A stretch of DNA of 61,315 nucleotides from an uncultured Eubacteriales bacterium. Its GTDB lineage: Bacteria; Bacillota; Clostridia; Oscillospirales; CAG-272. The stretch covers positions 1-61,315 of the forward strand of contig CAKSAC010000011.1 in assembly GCA_934434925.1 (NCBI GenBank). The letters are read 5' to 3'. The translations under genes were made by a program, and so were the position numbers. Each line of letters starts with the position of its first letter. Within the stretch, counting starts at the first letter, position 1. Below are positions 8,307 through 17,225 of this stretch, piece after piece. Below the pieces are notes generated by a model. The model saw only the letters and a list, made by a program, of their open reading frames with translations. It did not search any database and was not told the origin of the DNA.

Positions 8307-9202
8307 GCAAGCACCCTCTCCTTATCTTTTTGTACGCGCGCAATCAGTTCCGCGACGCTATCAAACTTTTCTTCATCCCGCAGTTTTTCAAAGAAGGCGA
8401 CCGTCAGGCGGCGGCCGTACAGATTACCGGAAAACCCGATCAGATGGCTTTCCGCTCTTCTCTCCTCCCCGCCGAAAGTAGGCCGGAGACCGATGTCCGT
8501 GACCGCGTCGTAGGTGCGGCCGTCTGCCGTGCGGCAAACCGTGCGGTAAACCCCGTCTCCCGGCAGGGCGCGCCAGGGCGGCGGAAGTTGGTTGGCAGTG
8601 GGGAATCCCAGCCCGCGTCCGCGCGACTGTCCATGCAGGACCGGGAGCGTGAAGGAATAGGGACGGCCGAGCATCTGCGCGGCACGGGCGCAATCCCCCC
8701 GGAATAACGCCCGGCGGATCAGTTCCGAAGAGATCGGGATTCCTTCAAAAGACACGGAGGGAACGGTTCTTGCGCTTCCGCCCCTCTCCGCCATCAAAGC
8801 GGTCAGCAACGGCATGTCTCCGCTTGCGCCGGCTCCGAAACAAAAATTCTCTCCGGCCACGGCAACGACCGTTCCGAGACGATTGCAAAGGATATCGTTC
8901 ACAAATTCGCAAGGGCCGAATCCGGCATATTCCGGGAAAGGGGCCAGCGTACAAAAATCCGCACCGGCCGCAAAAAACGCGGCGACCCTCTCCCGGTCGC
9001 TTTGCAGAAGGCAGGCGCGTTTCGGCCCCCGGTCGGACGCAAAACTGAAAACAAAAAAAGGGAGACCCATCCCGTCGGCCAGCCGCCGCGCTTCCCGAAA
9101 GAGCGCCGCATGCCCGCGGTGCATTCCGTCAAAAAAGCCGAGCGCCGTAACCGAACGTTGCGGTGCTGCGGCATATCGCCCGTTTTTGCCGATGATACGC
9201 AT
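8279..9202 (-). CDS. ribF: Bifunctional riboflavin kinase / FAD synthetase
   Basis: Makes FMN from riboflavin and then FAD. The 307 aa comprise an N-terminal nucleotidyltransferase domain (ALGFFDGMHRGHAALF) and a C-terminal riboflavin kinase domain (GRGLGFPTANQLPP, GVYRTVCR, TFGGEERRAESHL). The open frame runs a further 79 codons upstream, but the ATG at 9202 matches the family start, has AAGGGAG upstream, and lies downstream of the promoter at 9231-9259. It heads a three-gene operon ribF-prmA-rsmE. I see no FMN riboswitch. Confidence 0.96.
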   Translation of the reverse strand: MRIIGKNGRYAAAPQRSVTALGFFDGMHRGHAALFREARRLADGMGLPFFVFSFASDRGPKRACLLQSDRERVAAFFAAGADFCTLAPFPEYAGFGPCEFVNDILCNRLGTVVAVAGENFCFGAGASGDMPLLTALMAERGGSARTVPSVSFEGIPISSELIRRALFRGDCARAAQMLGRPYSFTLPVLHGQSRGRGLGFPTANQLPPPWRALPGDGVYRTVCRTADGRTYDAVTDIGLRPTFGGEERRAESHLIGFSGNLYGRRLTVAFFEKLRDEEKFDSVAELIARVQKDKERVLAWKRKNGTN

Positions 9203-9230
9203 CGTTCTCTCCCTTCCTTTTTTCTTTGTC

Positions 9231-9259
9231 ATTATACACCACCGCCGGCCGGAAGTCAA
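9231..9259 (-). promoter_or_regulatory. Sigma-A promoter of ribF-prmA-rsmE
   Basis: Minus strand: TTGACT, 17-bp spacer, TATAAT, about 30 bp upstream of the ribF ATG. It diverges from the promoter at 9327-9355. Confidence 0.8.
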
Positions 9260-9326
9260 GGAAAACCCTTTTTGGCATGCCGCCGTTCGTCTTTTTTGAA
9301 AAACCGCGTGGCTTTTACGGCACTTC

Positions 9327-9355
9327 TTGACAAAAAACCGCCTGCATGGTATACT
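9327..9355 (+). promoter_or_regulatory. Strong extended -10 promoter of the TM2 protein gene
   Basis: TTGACA, 17-bp spacer, TATACT, with TGG just before the -10 hexamer (extended -10). The ATG is 47 bp downstream at 9402. Confidence 0.85.
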
Positions 9356-9401
9356 GATTTTGTACCTGTATCGTATCGTCCGAAACAGAGAGGAGACCTG
9401 T

Positions 9402-10511
9402 ATGCATATCGAAATTGCCTCTTCCGCTATCCCGACCAATCATACGCGCCCCGTGACCTTCCATACGGCCGCATCGGCTACGCCGGAAGAGATCGGCATT
9501 TCTTTTGCCCCCTCCCTTCCGAAAGAGGAAGAAACTCCGCAAACCCCCTCCCGCGAGGATTCCGAAAAGGCGGGCGGAACGTCTGCGGTTCTCTACGGCG
9601 GAGAGGGCGACCTGTATCAGCGCGTCCGCGCGCCGTATTTCGGAAAGCCGCAACCCATCCGGTTGCGTAACACCAGCGGTTGTCCGATGGCGGCCTTGCC
9701 GCAGGATCTGCAACTCCTGCAGGAACAACCGCTGACCAAGGCCTCCCCCCTGACCCCCGGCGGGAAAACAACCGTGACCCCGCGTGAAAAATTCTTCGGT
9801 GAACCTCAGCCCCTGCGGGTCAATCTTTCGGGAATGCCTGCCTGCTCCGCAAACGGTCTCCCGGCCACGTCCTCTTCCTGCACAGGCTCCTGTTCTTCCT
9901 GCGCGGGAACGCAATTCTCGACAGCCGTACCGGCCCCGGTGACCAAACCGGCCGGGCCTGCCCCGGAATTACCGCGTTCCCCGCTGGACGCGCACCCCGA
10001 TGCCTTCGGGGATAATCTTGCGCTTCTTCGCAAGCGTTCCGCCGGGTTTGATTATGAAGCGGCTCTTTCTGTCTCTTCCCGGCATTACCGTTCTCCCCTG
10101 CTGATGCTCCTTTTGACGATCTTTTTCGGCGGCGCGCTGGGCCTCGACCGCTTTTGCCTGCGGAGCTGGGGCGCGGGGTTCCTCCGTCTGCTTCTCACCG
10201 CAGTGACCGGAACTGCGCTGATCCTCTCCTTCCGCCCGCGCGGTATATGGATGGCGGTCGGCGGGGTTCTCGCCCTTCTTGTTCTGGCTCTCTGGATTTC
10301 TTCCGTCCGGTCGGTCCGAAGCCGCACGGTCGAATATAATACCCTCCTCTTTCTTTCATCCATCCCGCGCCGGCCCGCCGGGCAAACGGCCTCCGTCAAG
10401 CAAACGGCCGCCCCCTCTTCTCCCGTCCTCTGCACGGCGGGTTACGGCGGGTTCTCTTCTCCCGTGACGGTCGTCCGTGAATCTGCGGGCGAGGATTCTG
10501 CCGGGCGCTGA
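9402..10511 (+). CDS. TM2-domain membrane protein with Cys-rich repeat-bearing N-terminus
   Basis: Function unknown. The 369 aa fall into three parts. Residues 1-225 are soluble and Pro/Ser/Thr-rich. They contain an internal repeat, FGKPQPIRL..SGCPMA (80-96) and FGEPQPLRV..SGMPACSA (132-150), followed by a cysteine cluster at about 148-167 (CTGSCSSC). Residues 229-300 form a TM2 domain with two to three membrane helices and the signature FFGGALGLDRFCL. The last 65 residues are Ser-rich. GGAG lies seven bases before the ATG at 9402. It stands alone with a strong promoter and its own terminator, so it is a highly transcribed single gene. The cysteines could bind metal or carry modifications; that is inference. 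Confidence 0.85.
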   Translation: MHIEIASSAIPTNHTRPVTFHTAASATPEEIGISFAPSLPKEEETPQTPSREDSEKAGGTSAVLYGGEGDLYQRVRAPYFGKPQPIRLRNTSGCPMAALPQDLQLLQEQPLTKASPLTPGGKTTVTPREKFFGEPQPLRVNLSGMPACSANGLPATSSSCTGSCSSCAGTQFSTAVPAPVTKPAGPAPELPRSPLDAHPDAFGDNLALLRKRSAGFDYEAALSVSSRHYRSPLLMLLLTIFFGGALGLDRFCLRSWGAGFLRLLLTAVTGTALILSFRPRGIWMAVGGVLALLVLALWISSVRSVRSRTVEYNTLLFLSSIPRRPAGQTASVKQTAAPSSPVLCTAGYGGFSSPVTVVRESAGEDSAGR

Positions 10512-10535
10512 TTTCTTTTCCTTCTTCCCGCCTCC

Positions 10536-10576
10536 ACCGGCGGCCTTTTTCCCGGCCGCCGGTTTTCTTTTTTTCT
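10536..10576 (+). terminator. Intrinsic terminator of the TM2 gene
   Basis: CCGGCGGCC pairs perfectly with GGCCGCCGG (9 bp) and is followed by TTTTCTTTTTTTCT, 25 bp after the stop codon. Confidence 0.9.
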
Positions 10577-10625
10577 GCACGGCGCGCCGGCGGCTCTTTT
10601 CGCTTTCGGCTCATTCTTCCCCGTC

Positions 10626-10676
10626 CATAAAAAATACGCACCGCCAAAAGCTTCGTTCAGCCTCTGGGGCGCGTAT
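10626..10676 (-). terminator. Terminator of glyA
   Basis: Minus strand: ATACGC and GCGTAT enclose an imperfect inner stem and are followed by TTTTTTA. It lies 47 bp past the glyA stop, back to back with the TM2 gene terminator. Confidence 0.55.
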
Positions 10677-10722
10677 CTTCTTTAATTATTAATTATTCAG
10701 ATTGATTATTCAAATGCCCGGT

Positions 10723-11961
10723 TTATCCGCGATAAATCGGGAAACGGGCGCAGAGCGCCATCACCTCTTCGGAAAGGCCGGCACGTTCGCTCTCGCTCCC
10801 GAAAGTGGCGCGGCGGATGAAGGACGCAATCTCCTTCATTTCCTCCCGGCCGAAACCGCGGGTCGTGACAGCCGGAGTTCCGATGCGTACGCCGCTGGTG
10901 ATAAAGGGACTGCGCGGATCTCCCGGAACCGTATTTTTGTTCACGGTGATATGGACACTGTCAAGCCGGGATTCCAATTCTTTGCCCGTAATTTCGGTCT
11001 CGCGCAGATCCAAAAGAAGCAGATGGTTATCGGTTCCGCCCGAAACCAGCGAAAATCCGGCATCGGTCAGTTCCCCGGCAAGGACGGCGGCATTTTCAAC
11101 CACCGCTTGTCCGTACGCACGAAACGCCGGGGTCATCGCCTCGCCGAGCGCCACCGCCTTGGCGGCAATGATATGCTCCAGCGGCCCGCCCTGCGTTCCC
11201 GGGAAAATCGCTTTATCGATTGCTTTCGCGTATTCCTCCCGGCAAAGAATCATCCCCCCGCGCGGGCCGCGCAGGGTTTTGTGCGTGGTGGTCGTCACCA
11301 CATCGGCGTAAGGAACCGGGTTGGGATGTACCCCGGCCGCGACCAGCCCCGCGATATGCGCCATATCGACCACAAGAACCGCGCCGACTTCGTCGGCGAT
11401 TTCGCGGAATTTGGCAAAATCAATAACGCGCGGATAGGCGCTCGCCCCGGCAATAATCATCCGGGGGCGATGTTCTTCGGCCAGCCGGCGTACTTCTTCA
11501 TAATTGATTCTGTGCGAAACCGGATCGACCCCATACGGAACGATCTTGAAATAACTGCCCGAAATATTGACCGGGGAGCCGTGCGAGAGATGCCCGCCCT
11601 CGGAAAGATTCATCGAAAGCACCGTATCACCGGGCTTCAGAAAGGCAAAAAAGACGGCAAAATTCGCATTGGCCCCGCTGTGCGGCTGGACGTTTGCATG
11701 TTCGGCCCCGAAGAGAGCGCAGGCGCGCCGCCGCGCCAGTTCCTCCACCTCGTCCACATAAGCGCACCCGCCGTAATAGCGTTTGCCGGGATAGCCCTCG
11801 GCGTATTTGTTGGTCAGTACGCCTCCGGCGGCCAGCAGGACCGCCTCGGACACGATGTTCTCGGAGGCAATCAGCTCGATATTCTCCCTCTGGCGCGTCA
11901 ACTCCCGGGAGCAGGCGGCAGCCACCTCCGGATCAAATTCCGCAAGTCTTTCAAAAAACAT
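10723..11961 (-). CDS. glyA: Serine hydroxymethyltransferase
   Basis: Interconverts serine and glycine, loading one-carbon units on tetrahydrofolate. The protein has 412 aa, the usual length. The N-terminus RQRENIELIASENIVS and the PLP-lysine motif TTTTHKTLRGPRGG (lysine near residue 227) are intact. CGGAGG lies seven bases before the ATG at 11961, and a strong promoter lies about 100 bp upstream; the open frame upstream of the ATG overlaps that promoter and is not coding. It is a single-gene unit between dnaJ and the TM2 gene, with no glycine riboswitch visible. Confidence 0.97.
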   Translation of the reverse strand: MFFERLAEFDPEVAAACSRELTRQRENIELIASENIVSEAVLLAAGGVLTNKYAEGYPGKRYYGGCAYVDEVEELARRRACALFGAEHANVQPHSGANANFAVFFAFLKPGDTVLSMNLSEGGHLSHGSPVNISGSYFKIVPYGVDPVSHRINYEEVRRLAEEHRPRMIIAGASAYPRVIDFAKFREIADEVGAVLVVDMAHIAGLVAAGVHPNPVPYADVVTTTTHKTLRGPRGGMILCREEYAKAIDKAIFPGTQGGPLEHIIAAKAVALGEAMTPAFRAYGQAVVENAAVLAGELTDAGFSLVSGGTDNHLLLLDLRETEITGKELESRLDSVHITVNKNTVPGDPRSPFITSGVRIGTPAVTTRGFGREEMKEIASFIRRATFGSESERAGLSEEVMALCARFPIYRG

Positions 11962-12057
11962 ACTTTTCCTCCGTTTTCTTTTTATACCGGCCGGAACATC
12001 ATCCGTGTCTCCGGCGTTTTTCCCGGTTTTGTGCCGGGGCCCGTCGTTTCCAATGCA

Positions 12058-12086
12058 AGTATAACAGAAAATCCCGTCTCTGTCAA
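12058..12086 (-). promoter_or_regulatory. Sigma-A promoter of glyA
   Basis: Minus strand: TTGACA, 17-bp spacer, TATACT. The 5' leader of about 90 nt has GC-rich stretches but I recognise no riboswitch. The rest of 11962-12214 holds no gene. Confidence 0.85.
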
Positions 12087-12214
12087 CGCGCCGGCGGATT
12101 TTCTCACCGTCTTTTTGCAAAAAGAAAAATGCCGTGCGTCTTTTTTGGAAGTGACCCTCAAAAGTCAGACACTTTCGGAGGTGCATATCGTTTCCGGCGC
12201 GCCGGCATCTTCTT

Positions 12215-13357
12215 TTATTTTTTCAGGATTTTTTTCAGAAAGGAAGCGCGTTTGGTCTTTTCTCCTTCGCCGAGGCTCCGCGCAAACGCCGAAAGCAGTT
12301 GCTTCTGCTCGGTGTTCAGGCTCTTCGGCACCTCGACCGTCACACGGAAAGAGAGGTTGCCCCGGCGCGATGTGCGCACTTCTTTGATCCCCTTGCCGCG
12401 CATGGTAAAGGTCGTGCCCGGCTGTGTTCCTTCGGGAATGGTATATTTCTCGGTTTTTCCGTCCAGCATCGGCACATCGATCTCCGCGCCGAGAGCCGCT
12501 TCGGAAAAGCTCAGCGGAATCTCGCAAAAAACATCGTTCCCCCGCCGCTCGAAAAAGCTGTGCGGCCGCACCCGTACTTCAATGTACAGAGCGCCGGGGT
12601 TACCGCCCCGCCGCCCGGCATCCCCCTGCCCGTGCAGGCAGATCTGTTCGCCGTTGTCTATTCCTTCCGGGATGGTCACGCTCAGTTTTTTCGTCACTTT
12701 GACATATCCCTTGCCCGCGCAGTTGCGGCAGGGATTCTTGATAATCTGTCCGGTTCCCCGGCAGGCCGAGCAGGCGCGGGAAGAACGCATCGTGCCGAAG
12801 GGCGTATTTTGCTGTACCGTCACCTGGCCGGTTCCGTGGCAGGTCTGGCATGTTTCGGGCTTTGACCCGGCCTCTGCCCCGCTCCCATGGCATTCCGAAC
12901 AGGCTTCCACACGATTGAATGTAACGTCTTTTTTACATCCGAACACGGCTTCTTCAAAATCCAGCGTAATCCGGACAGCCAGATCGTCTCCGTCCTGCGG
13001 CATATTCCGCCGGGCCGAAGAGGATCCTCCCCCGCCGAAAAACGAGGAAAAAATGTCTCCGAACCCGCCGAAATCGCCGAAGCCCGAGAAGCCCTCGCCG
13101 CCGAACCCGCCGAACCCGCCGGCCGAAGGATCGAAGGCCGCATGGCCGTACTGGTCGTATTTCTGCCGTTTTTCGGCATCCGAAAGAACGCCGTAGGCTT
13201 CGTTGACTTCCTTGAACTTCTGCTCGGCCGCCTTATCGCCGGGGTTCATGTCGGGGTGGTATTTCTTGGCGAGTGAACGGTAGGCTTTTTTGATCTCGTC
13301 TTCGGTAGCGCTTTTTGATACGCCAAGTACTTCGTAATAGTCTCTCTTGTCTGCCAT
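12215..13357 (-). CDS. dnaJ: Chaperone protein DnaJ
   Basis: Hsp40 co-chaperone that delivers substrates to DnaK and stimulates its ATPase. 380 aa: J domain at 1-70 with HPD at 34-36, a Gly/Phe-rich linker, and four CxxCxGxG zinc repeats (CSECHGSG, CQTCHGTG, CSACRGTG, CRNCAGKG). The two C-terminal substrate-binding domains follow. GGAGAG lies upstream of the ATG at 13357. Last gene of the hrcA operon, separated from dnaK by 82 bp that contain two strong hairpins, which may lower its expression relative to dnaK. Confidence 0.98.
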   Translation of the reverse strand: MADKRDYYEVLGVSKSATEDEIKKAYRSLAKKYHPDMNPGDKAAEQKFKEVNEAYGVLSDAEKRQKYDQYGHAAFDPSAGGFGGFGGEGFSGFGDFGGFGDIFSSFFGGGGSSSARRNMPQDGDDLAVRITLDFEEAVFGCKKDVTFNRVEACSECHGSGAEAGSKPETCQTCHGTGQVTVQQNTPFGTMRSSRACSACRGTGQIIKNPCRNCAGKGYVKVTKKLSVTIPEGIDNGEQICLHGQGDAGRRGGNPGALYIEVRVRPHSFFERRGNDVFCEIPLSFSEAALGAEIDVPMLDGKTEKYTIPEGTQPGTTFTMRGKGIKEVRTSRRGNLSFRVTVEVPKSLNTEQKQLLSAFARSLGEGEKTKRASFLKKILKK

Positions 13358-13368
13358 AATCTCTCCTG

Positions 13369-13424
13369 CCCCGCCGGAGCGGGGATAGACCGAAACCTCC
13401 CCCTTCGCACACGCGAAGGGGGAG
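13369..13424 (-). other. Two strong hairpins in the dnaK-dnaJ gap
   Basis: CCCCGC-CGGA-GCGGGG at 13369-13384 and a perfect 12-bp stem CTCCCCCTTCGC / GCGAAGGGGGAG at 13397-13424. No T-run follows on the minus strand, so these look like mRNA-processing or stabilising structures rather than a full terminator. Confidence 0.7.
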
Positions 13425-13439
13425 ACAGCCGGTCAATTC

Positions 13440-15260
13440 TTATTTTCCGGTCTTATCCTCAAAGTCAGCGTTATAGGCTCCGCCTTCATGGCCGTCTTCC
13501 CCGGCGTTTTGGTCTGCGCCCTGCGCGCCGCTCTGCTTATAGAGCTGTTCGGAAAGGGCATAGAAGGCTTTTTCGAGCGCTTCCGTATCGGCCTTGATGG
13601 CCTCGGTGTCGCTCCCCTTGACGGTCTCTTTGAGTTTTTCGATTGCGGCGGTCACGGCGCTCTTTTCGGATTCGCCGACCTTGTCTCCGACTTCTCCGAG
13701 CGCTTTCTCGCTCTGGAAGATCAGGGATTCGGCATGGTTGCGGACTTCAACCGCTTCCTTCTGCTTTTTATCCTCTTCGGCAAATTTTTCGGCGTCGCGA
13801 ACCGCGCGGTCAATATCTTCTTTACTCATATTGGTAGAAGAAGTAATGGTGATATGCTGTTCTTTCCCGGTTCCCTTATCGGTCGCCGTCACGTTCACAA
13901 TCCCGTTGGCATCGATATCGAAGGTGACTTCGATCTGCGGTACGCCGCGGGGTGCGGCGGGAATGCCGTCCAGCACGAACCGGCCGAGCGTCGTGTTCCC
14001 GGCGGCCATGTCGCGTTCGCCTTGCAGAACATGAATCTCCACCGAGGTCTGCCCGTCTGCGGCGGTCGAATAAATCTGGCTCTTCTTGACCGGGATGGTG
14101 GTGTTGCGGTCGATGATACGGTTGAAGACGCCGCCCAGCGTTTCAATCCCGAGGGAAAGCGGCGTAACGTCGAGCAGGAGCAGATCCTTCACGTCACCGC
14201 CGAGAACGCCGCCCTGAATAGCCGCGCCGAGCGCCACGCACTCATCGGGGTTGATCCCCTTGAAGGGGTCCTTGCCGGTGAAGCGTTTGACCGCGTCCTG
14301 CACGGCGGGAATACGGGTCGAACCGCCGACAAGCAGAACCTTATCGATCTGCGAAACGGTCAATCCCGCGTCTTCCAGCGCTTTCCGGGTCGGCCCCATG
14401 GTGCGTTCCACAAGGTCAGCGGTCAGTTTTTCAAATTCGGCACGGGTCAGCGTCGCTTCAAAGTGGAGAGGCCCTGCGGCGGTTGCCGTGATGAAGGGCA
14501 GATTGATATTGGCGGAAGTCATGCCGGAAAGTTCGATCTTTGCCTTTTCGGCCGCGTCTTTCAGCCGCTGCATCACCATCTTGTCGCCGCGCAGATCCAC
14601 GCCGTTTTCCTTCTGGAATTTGTCGGCCATCCAGTCGATGATACGCTGGTCGAAATCATCGCCGCCGAGCATGGTATCGCCGTTGGTAGCCAGCACCTCA
14701 AACACGCCGTCATCGATTTCCAGCAACGAGACGTCGAAAGTGCCGCCGCCGAGGTCGAAGACCATAATCTTCTGATGATTTTCTTTATCGATACCGTAGG
14801 CCAGCGCGGCCGCCGTCGGCTCGTTGATGATCCGCTTGACATCCAATCCCGCGATTTTGCCGGCATCCTTGGTGGCCTGCCGCTGTGCGTCCGAGAAGTA
14901 AGCCGGAACCGTAATCACCGCTTCGGTCACGGGGGAGCCGAGGAAGGCCTCTGCGTCGGCTTTCAGTTTTTGCAGGATCATGGCGGAGATCTCCTGCGGA
15001 GAATACTTCTTTCCGTCGATTTCCACTTTATAATCGGAACCCATCTTCCGCTTGATGCTCATGACCGTGCGGTCGGGGTTGGTGATCGCCTGGCGTTTGG
15101 CCACCTGTCCGATCATCCGTTCACCCGTCTTGGAAAAAGCAACGACGGACGGCGTCGTGCGCGCCCCTTCCGGGTTCGGGATCACGCTGGGCTCTCCGCC
15201 CTCAAAAACCGCAACGCACGAGTTGGTCGTGCCAAGGTCAATACCAATAATTTTTCCCAT
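13440..15260 (-). CDS. dnaK: Chaperone protein DnaK (Hsp70)
   Basis: ATP-driven chaperone. 606 aa, typical of Gram-positive DnaK. The nucleotide-binding domain starts IIGIDLGTTNSCVAV and includes VTVPAYFSDAQRQATKDAG, IINEPTAAALAYG and DLGGGTFDVS. The substrate domain follows at about 385 (LLLLDVTPLSLGIETLGG). The flexible Gly-rich end finishes DFEDKTGK. CGGAGG is upstream of the ATG at 15260. It lies 134 bp behind grpE, a gap holding two tandem hairpins. Confidence 0.98.
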   Translation of the reverse strand: MGKIIGIDLGTTNSCVAVFEGGEPSVIPNPEGARTTPSVVAFSKTGERMIGQVAKRQAITNPDRTVMSIKRKMGSDYKVEIDGKKYSPQEISAMILQKLKADAEAFLGSPVTEAVITVPAYFSDAQRQATKDAGKIAGLDVKRIINEPTAAALAYGIDKENHQKIMVFDLGGGTFDVSLLEIDDGVFEVLATNGDTMLGGDDFDQRIIDWMADKFQKENGVDLRGDKMVMQRLKDAAEKAKIELSGMTSANINLPFITATAAGPLHFEATLTRAEFEKLTADLVERTMGPTRKALEDAGLTVSQIDKVLLVGGSTRIPAVQDAVKRFTGKDPFKGINPDECVALGAAIQGGVLGGDVKDLLLLDVTPLSLGIETLGGVFNRIIDRNTTIPVKKSQIYSTAADGQTSVEIHVLQGERDMAAGNTTLGRFVLDGIPAAPRGVPQIEVTFDIDANGIVNVTATDKGTGKEQHITITSSTNMSKEDIDRAVRDAEKFAEEDKKQKEAVEVRNHAESLIFQSEKALGEVGDKVGESEKSAVTAAIEKLKETVKGSDTEAIKADTEALEKAFYALSEQLYKQSGAQGADQNAGEDGHEGGAYNADFEDKTGK

Positions 15261-15311
15261 AATTCTTTCCTCCGTAATCTGTATTTGAATCTGTTTTGAT
15301 TTTATCTTTCT

Positions 15312-15375
15312 CCGGCCGCATGTTGTACGGCCGGCTTGCGGGGTTTTGCTCTCCGGCCGCATGCTGTACGGCCGG
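15312..15375 (-). repeat. Two tandem palindromic hairpins between grpE and dnaK
   Basis: CCGGCCG-CATGTTGTA-CGGCCGG at 15312-15334 and CCGGCCG-CATGCTGTA-CGGCCGG at 15353-15375, 41 bp apart. Each has a perfect 7-bp stem with a near-identical loop. They lie in the transcribed gap just upstream of dnaK and could mark an mRNA processing site. Confidence 0.75.
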
Positions 15376-15394
15376 ATGTAAAGTTTTATTTACG

Positions 15395-16069
15395 TCAGTT
15401 GGCTACCGTCACCATAGCGTAACGCAGGATACGGTCGCCTTTTTTATAACCCTTCTGATGGACGGCGGTAATCTCTCCCTCCGCGCGCCCCTCTTCTTCC
15501 ACGTGCATCACCGCGTTATGAAGATTCGGGTCAAAGGTATCTCCCACCGCACCGAACTCTTCCACTCCGAGCGCGGTCAGCGCGTCGGCGGCGGCGCGGG
15601 AGATCATCGCGACTCCCTTTGCCACTTTGTCCGCATCCTCATAGAGGGCGGCGCGGTCGAGGTTGTCAACGAGCGGCAGGATTTTTTCAAGGGTGTCTCC
15701 CATACCGTCGGTGTACGCACCCTGCCTTTCGGCGGCGGTGCGACGGCGGAAGTTGTCGTATTCGGCGGCCAGCCGCAGATATTTATCGGAAAGCTCCGCG
15801 TTTTTCTTTTCGGCTGCGTCGGCTTTTTCTTCCGCTTCCGCCAGACGGCGGCGCAGTTCCGGTAACTCGCGGGCGGCCTTTTTTTCGGCCTTCCGGGAGA
15901 TCGGCTCTTCCTGCTTCTCTTCTTCCTGCTTCTCTTCTTCCTGCGCCTCTTCTTTCCGCGTTTCTTCTTCGCGGTTTTCCGGGGTCTTCGGTTCTTCGCC
16001 CGGAAGCGTTTCTTCCTGTATCTCTTCGATTTCGTTTTCCGTATTGCGTTGCATTTCTGTCTCTTCCAT
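15395..16069 (-). CDS. grpE: Nucleotide exchange factor GrpE
   Basis: Releases ADP from DnaK. 224 aa, longer than many homologues because of an N-terminal tail of about 75 residues made almost wholly of Glu, Lys and Gln (EEKQEEEKQEEP). A long coiled coil follows (ELPELRRRLAEAEEKADAAEK), then the beta-domain (YAMVTVAN at the end). AAAGGA lies seven bases upstream of the ATG at 16069. It starts four bases after the hrcA stop, so translation is coupled. Confidence 0.96.
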   Translation of the reverse strand: MEETEMQRNTENEIEEIQEETLPGEEPKTPENREEETRKEEAQEEEKQEEEKQEEPISRKAEKKAARELPELRRRLAEAEEKADAAEKKNAELSDKYLRLAAEYDNFRRRTAAERQGAYTDGMGDTLEKILPLVDNLDRAALYEDADKVAKGVAMISRAAADALTALGVEEFGAVGDTFDPNLHNAVMHVEEEGRAEGEITAVHQKGYKKGDRILRYAMVTVAN

Positions 16070-16073
16070 CGTT

Positions 16074-17156
16074 CTATCCTTTCAGGTAAGGCCGCTCTTC
16101 CGGCCGGTCATTGAGCATATTGTCGATCCGATCGGCTAACTGGTCGATCGTGGCGATCACCTTCGGGTAATCCATCCGGCGCGGGCCGATGACCCCGATG
16201 GCTCCGATAATGTTGTCTCCCCGGCGGATTTTGCGGAAGACCAGCGTGGAGTTATCCATCACCTTGACGGTGTTCTCACTGCCGATAAAGACATTCACCC
16301 CGTCGCTCTCCGCCGCGTCCAGCGGGACCAGTTCCCCGATCCTTTCCCGGCTCTCAAAAATATTGAGAAGGTCCCGTAACCTTTCCATATCGGCATATTC
16401 GGGATATTGGAGCAGGTGGTTGACCCCTTCCACAGCCGTGTTCGGCCGGTCGGCCTCGGTCAGCGCCTCGTATACCGCTCGCACAATCGGAGAAACCAGC
16501 ACGCCGAGCCTTCCCATGGCCGCCTCAATCTTTCCGATGAGGGAGAGCGAGAATTCGGCGGCCGGCACACCGGCCAGCTTTTCGTTGAAAAGGCGAAGCA
16601 GGAGCGCCAGTTCTTCCTCCCGGAGCGGAAGAGGCGTGCGGACATTGCGGCTTCTGGCGGTTCCGTCTTCCAACAACATCACAAGCACAAAGGACTGCGC
16701 GTCGATCCGTACCGCCTCAAATTTCGTCACGGTCGCTTCTCCGGGGCGGCGTTTGACGGCAATGCCCGCGTAATTGGTGACGGCGGCGGCAATCCGCGAG
16801 GCTTCCCGCAGGAGCTGATCCATCTCGGCCAGTTTCGTCTGTAACGAGCTGTTGATGGCCTCGATTTCTCCCGCGCTCATCCGGTATTGATGTAAAAGCG
16901 AGTTTACATAAAAGCGATACCCTAATTCACTCGGGATCCGCCCGGCAGAGGTATGCGGCTGTTCCAGAAAGCCGAGCGCTTCCAGTTCCGCCATTTCATT
17001 CCGGATGGTAGCAGAAGAACAGTTCAACTGCTGATTTTCCGAGAGGTACTTTGAGCCGACCGGCTCCCCGAAAGTGATGTGCGCGTCGATGATCGCTTTT
17101 AATATGATCTTTTTTCTTTCGCTTAATACATAACTCTCCACGCTTCTCTCTTCCAT
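16074..17156 (-). CDS. hrcA: Heat-inducible transcription repressor HrcA
   Basis: Represses its own heat-shock operon by binding CIRCE. 360 aa with an N-terminal winged helix (SERKKIILKAIIDAHITFGEPVG, CSSATIRNEMAELEALGFL) and a C-terminal GAF-like dimer domain (GVIGPRRMDYPKVI). I start at ATG 17156 because a full AAGGAGGTGA lies eight bases upstream; a GTG at 17165 would sit inside that Shine-Dalgarno. First gene of hrcA-grpE-dnaK-dnaJ. Confidence 0.97.
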   Translation of the reverse strand: MEERSVESYVLSERKKIILKAIIDAHITFGEPVGSKYLSENQQLNCSSATIRNEMAELEALGFLEQPHTSAGRIPSELGYRFYVNSLLHQYRMSAGEIEAINSSLQTKLAEMDQLLREASRIAAAVTNYAGIAVKRRPGEATVTKFEAVRIDAQSFVLVMLLEDGTARSRNVRTPLPLREEELALLLRLFNEKLAGVPAAEFSLSLIGKIEAAMGRLGVLVSPIVRAVYEALTEADRPNTAVEGVNHLLQYPEYADMERLRDLLNIFESRERIGELVPLDAAESDGVNVFIGSENTVKVMDNSTLVFRKIRRGDNIIGAIGVIGPRRMDYPKVIATIDQLADRIDNMLNDRPEERPYLKG

Positions 17157-17184
17157 ACCTCTCACCTCCTTCCGGCAGGACGAA

Positions 17185-17211
17185 TTAGCACTTGAACGTT
17201 GAGAGTGCTAA
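17185..17211 (-). promoter_or_regulatory. CIRCE operator
   Basis: TTAGCACTC-N9-GAGTGCTAA with one mismatch: on the minus strand TTAGCACTC, nine bases, AAGTGCTAA. It lies between the promoter at 17226-17254 and the hrcA start, the standard place for HrcA binding. Heat or misfolded-protein load should relieve repression. Confidence 0.95.
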
Positions 17212-17225
17212 TTTTGTCTGTCTAT

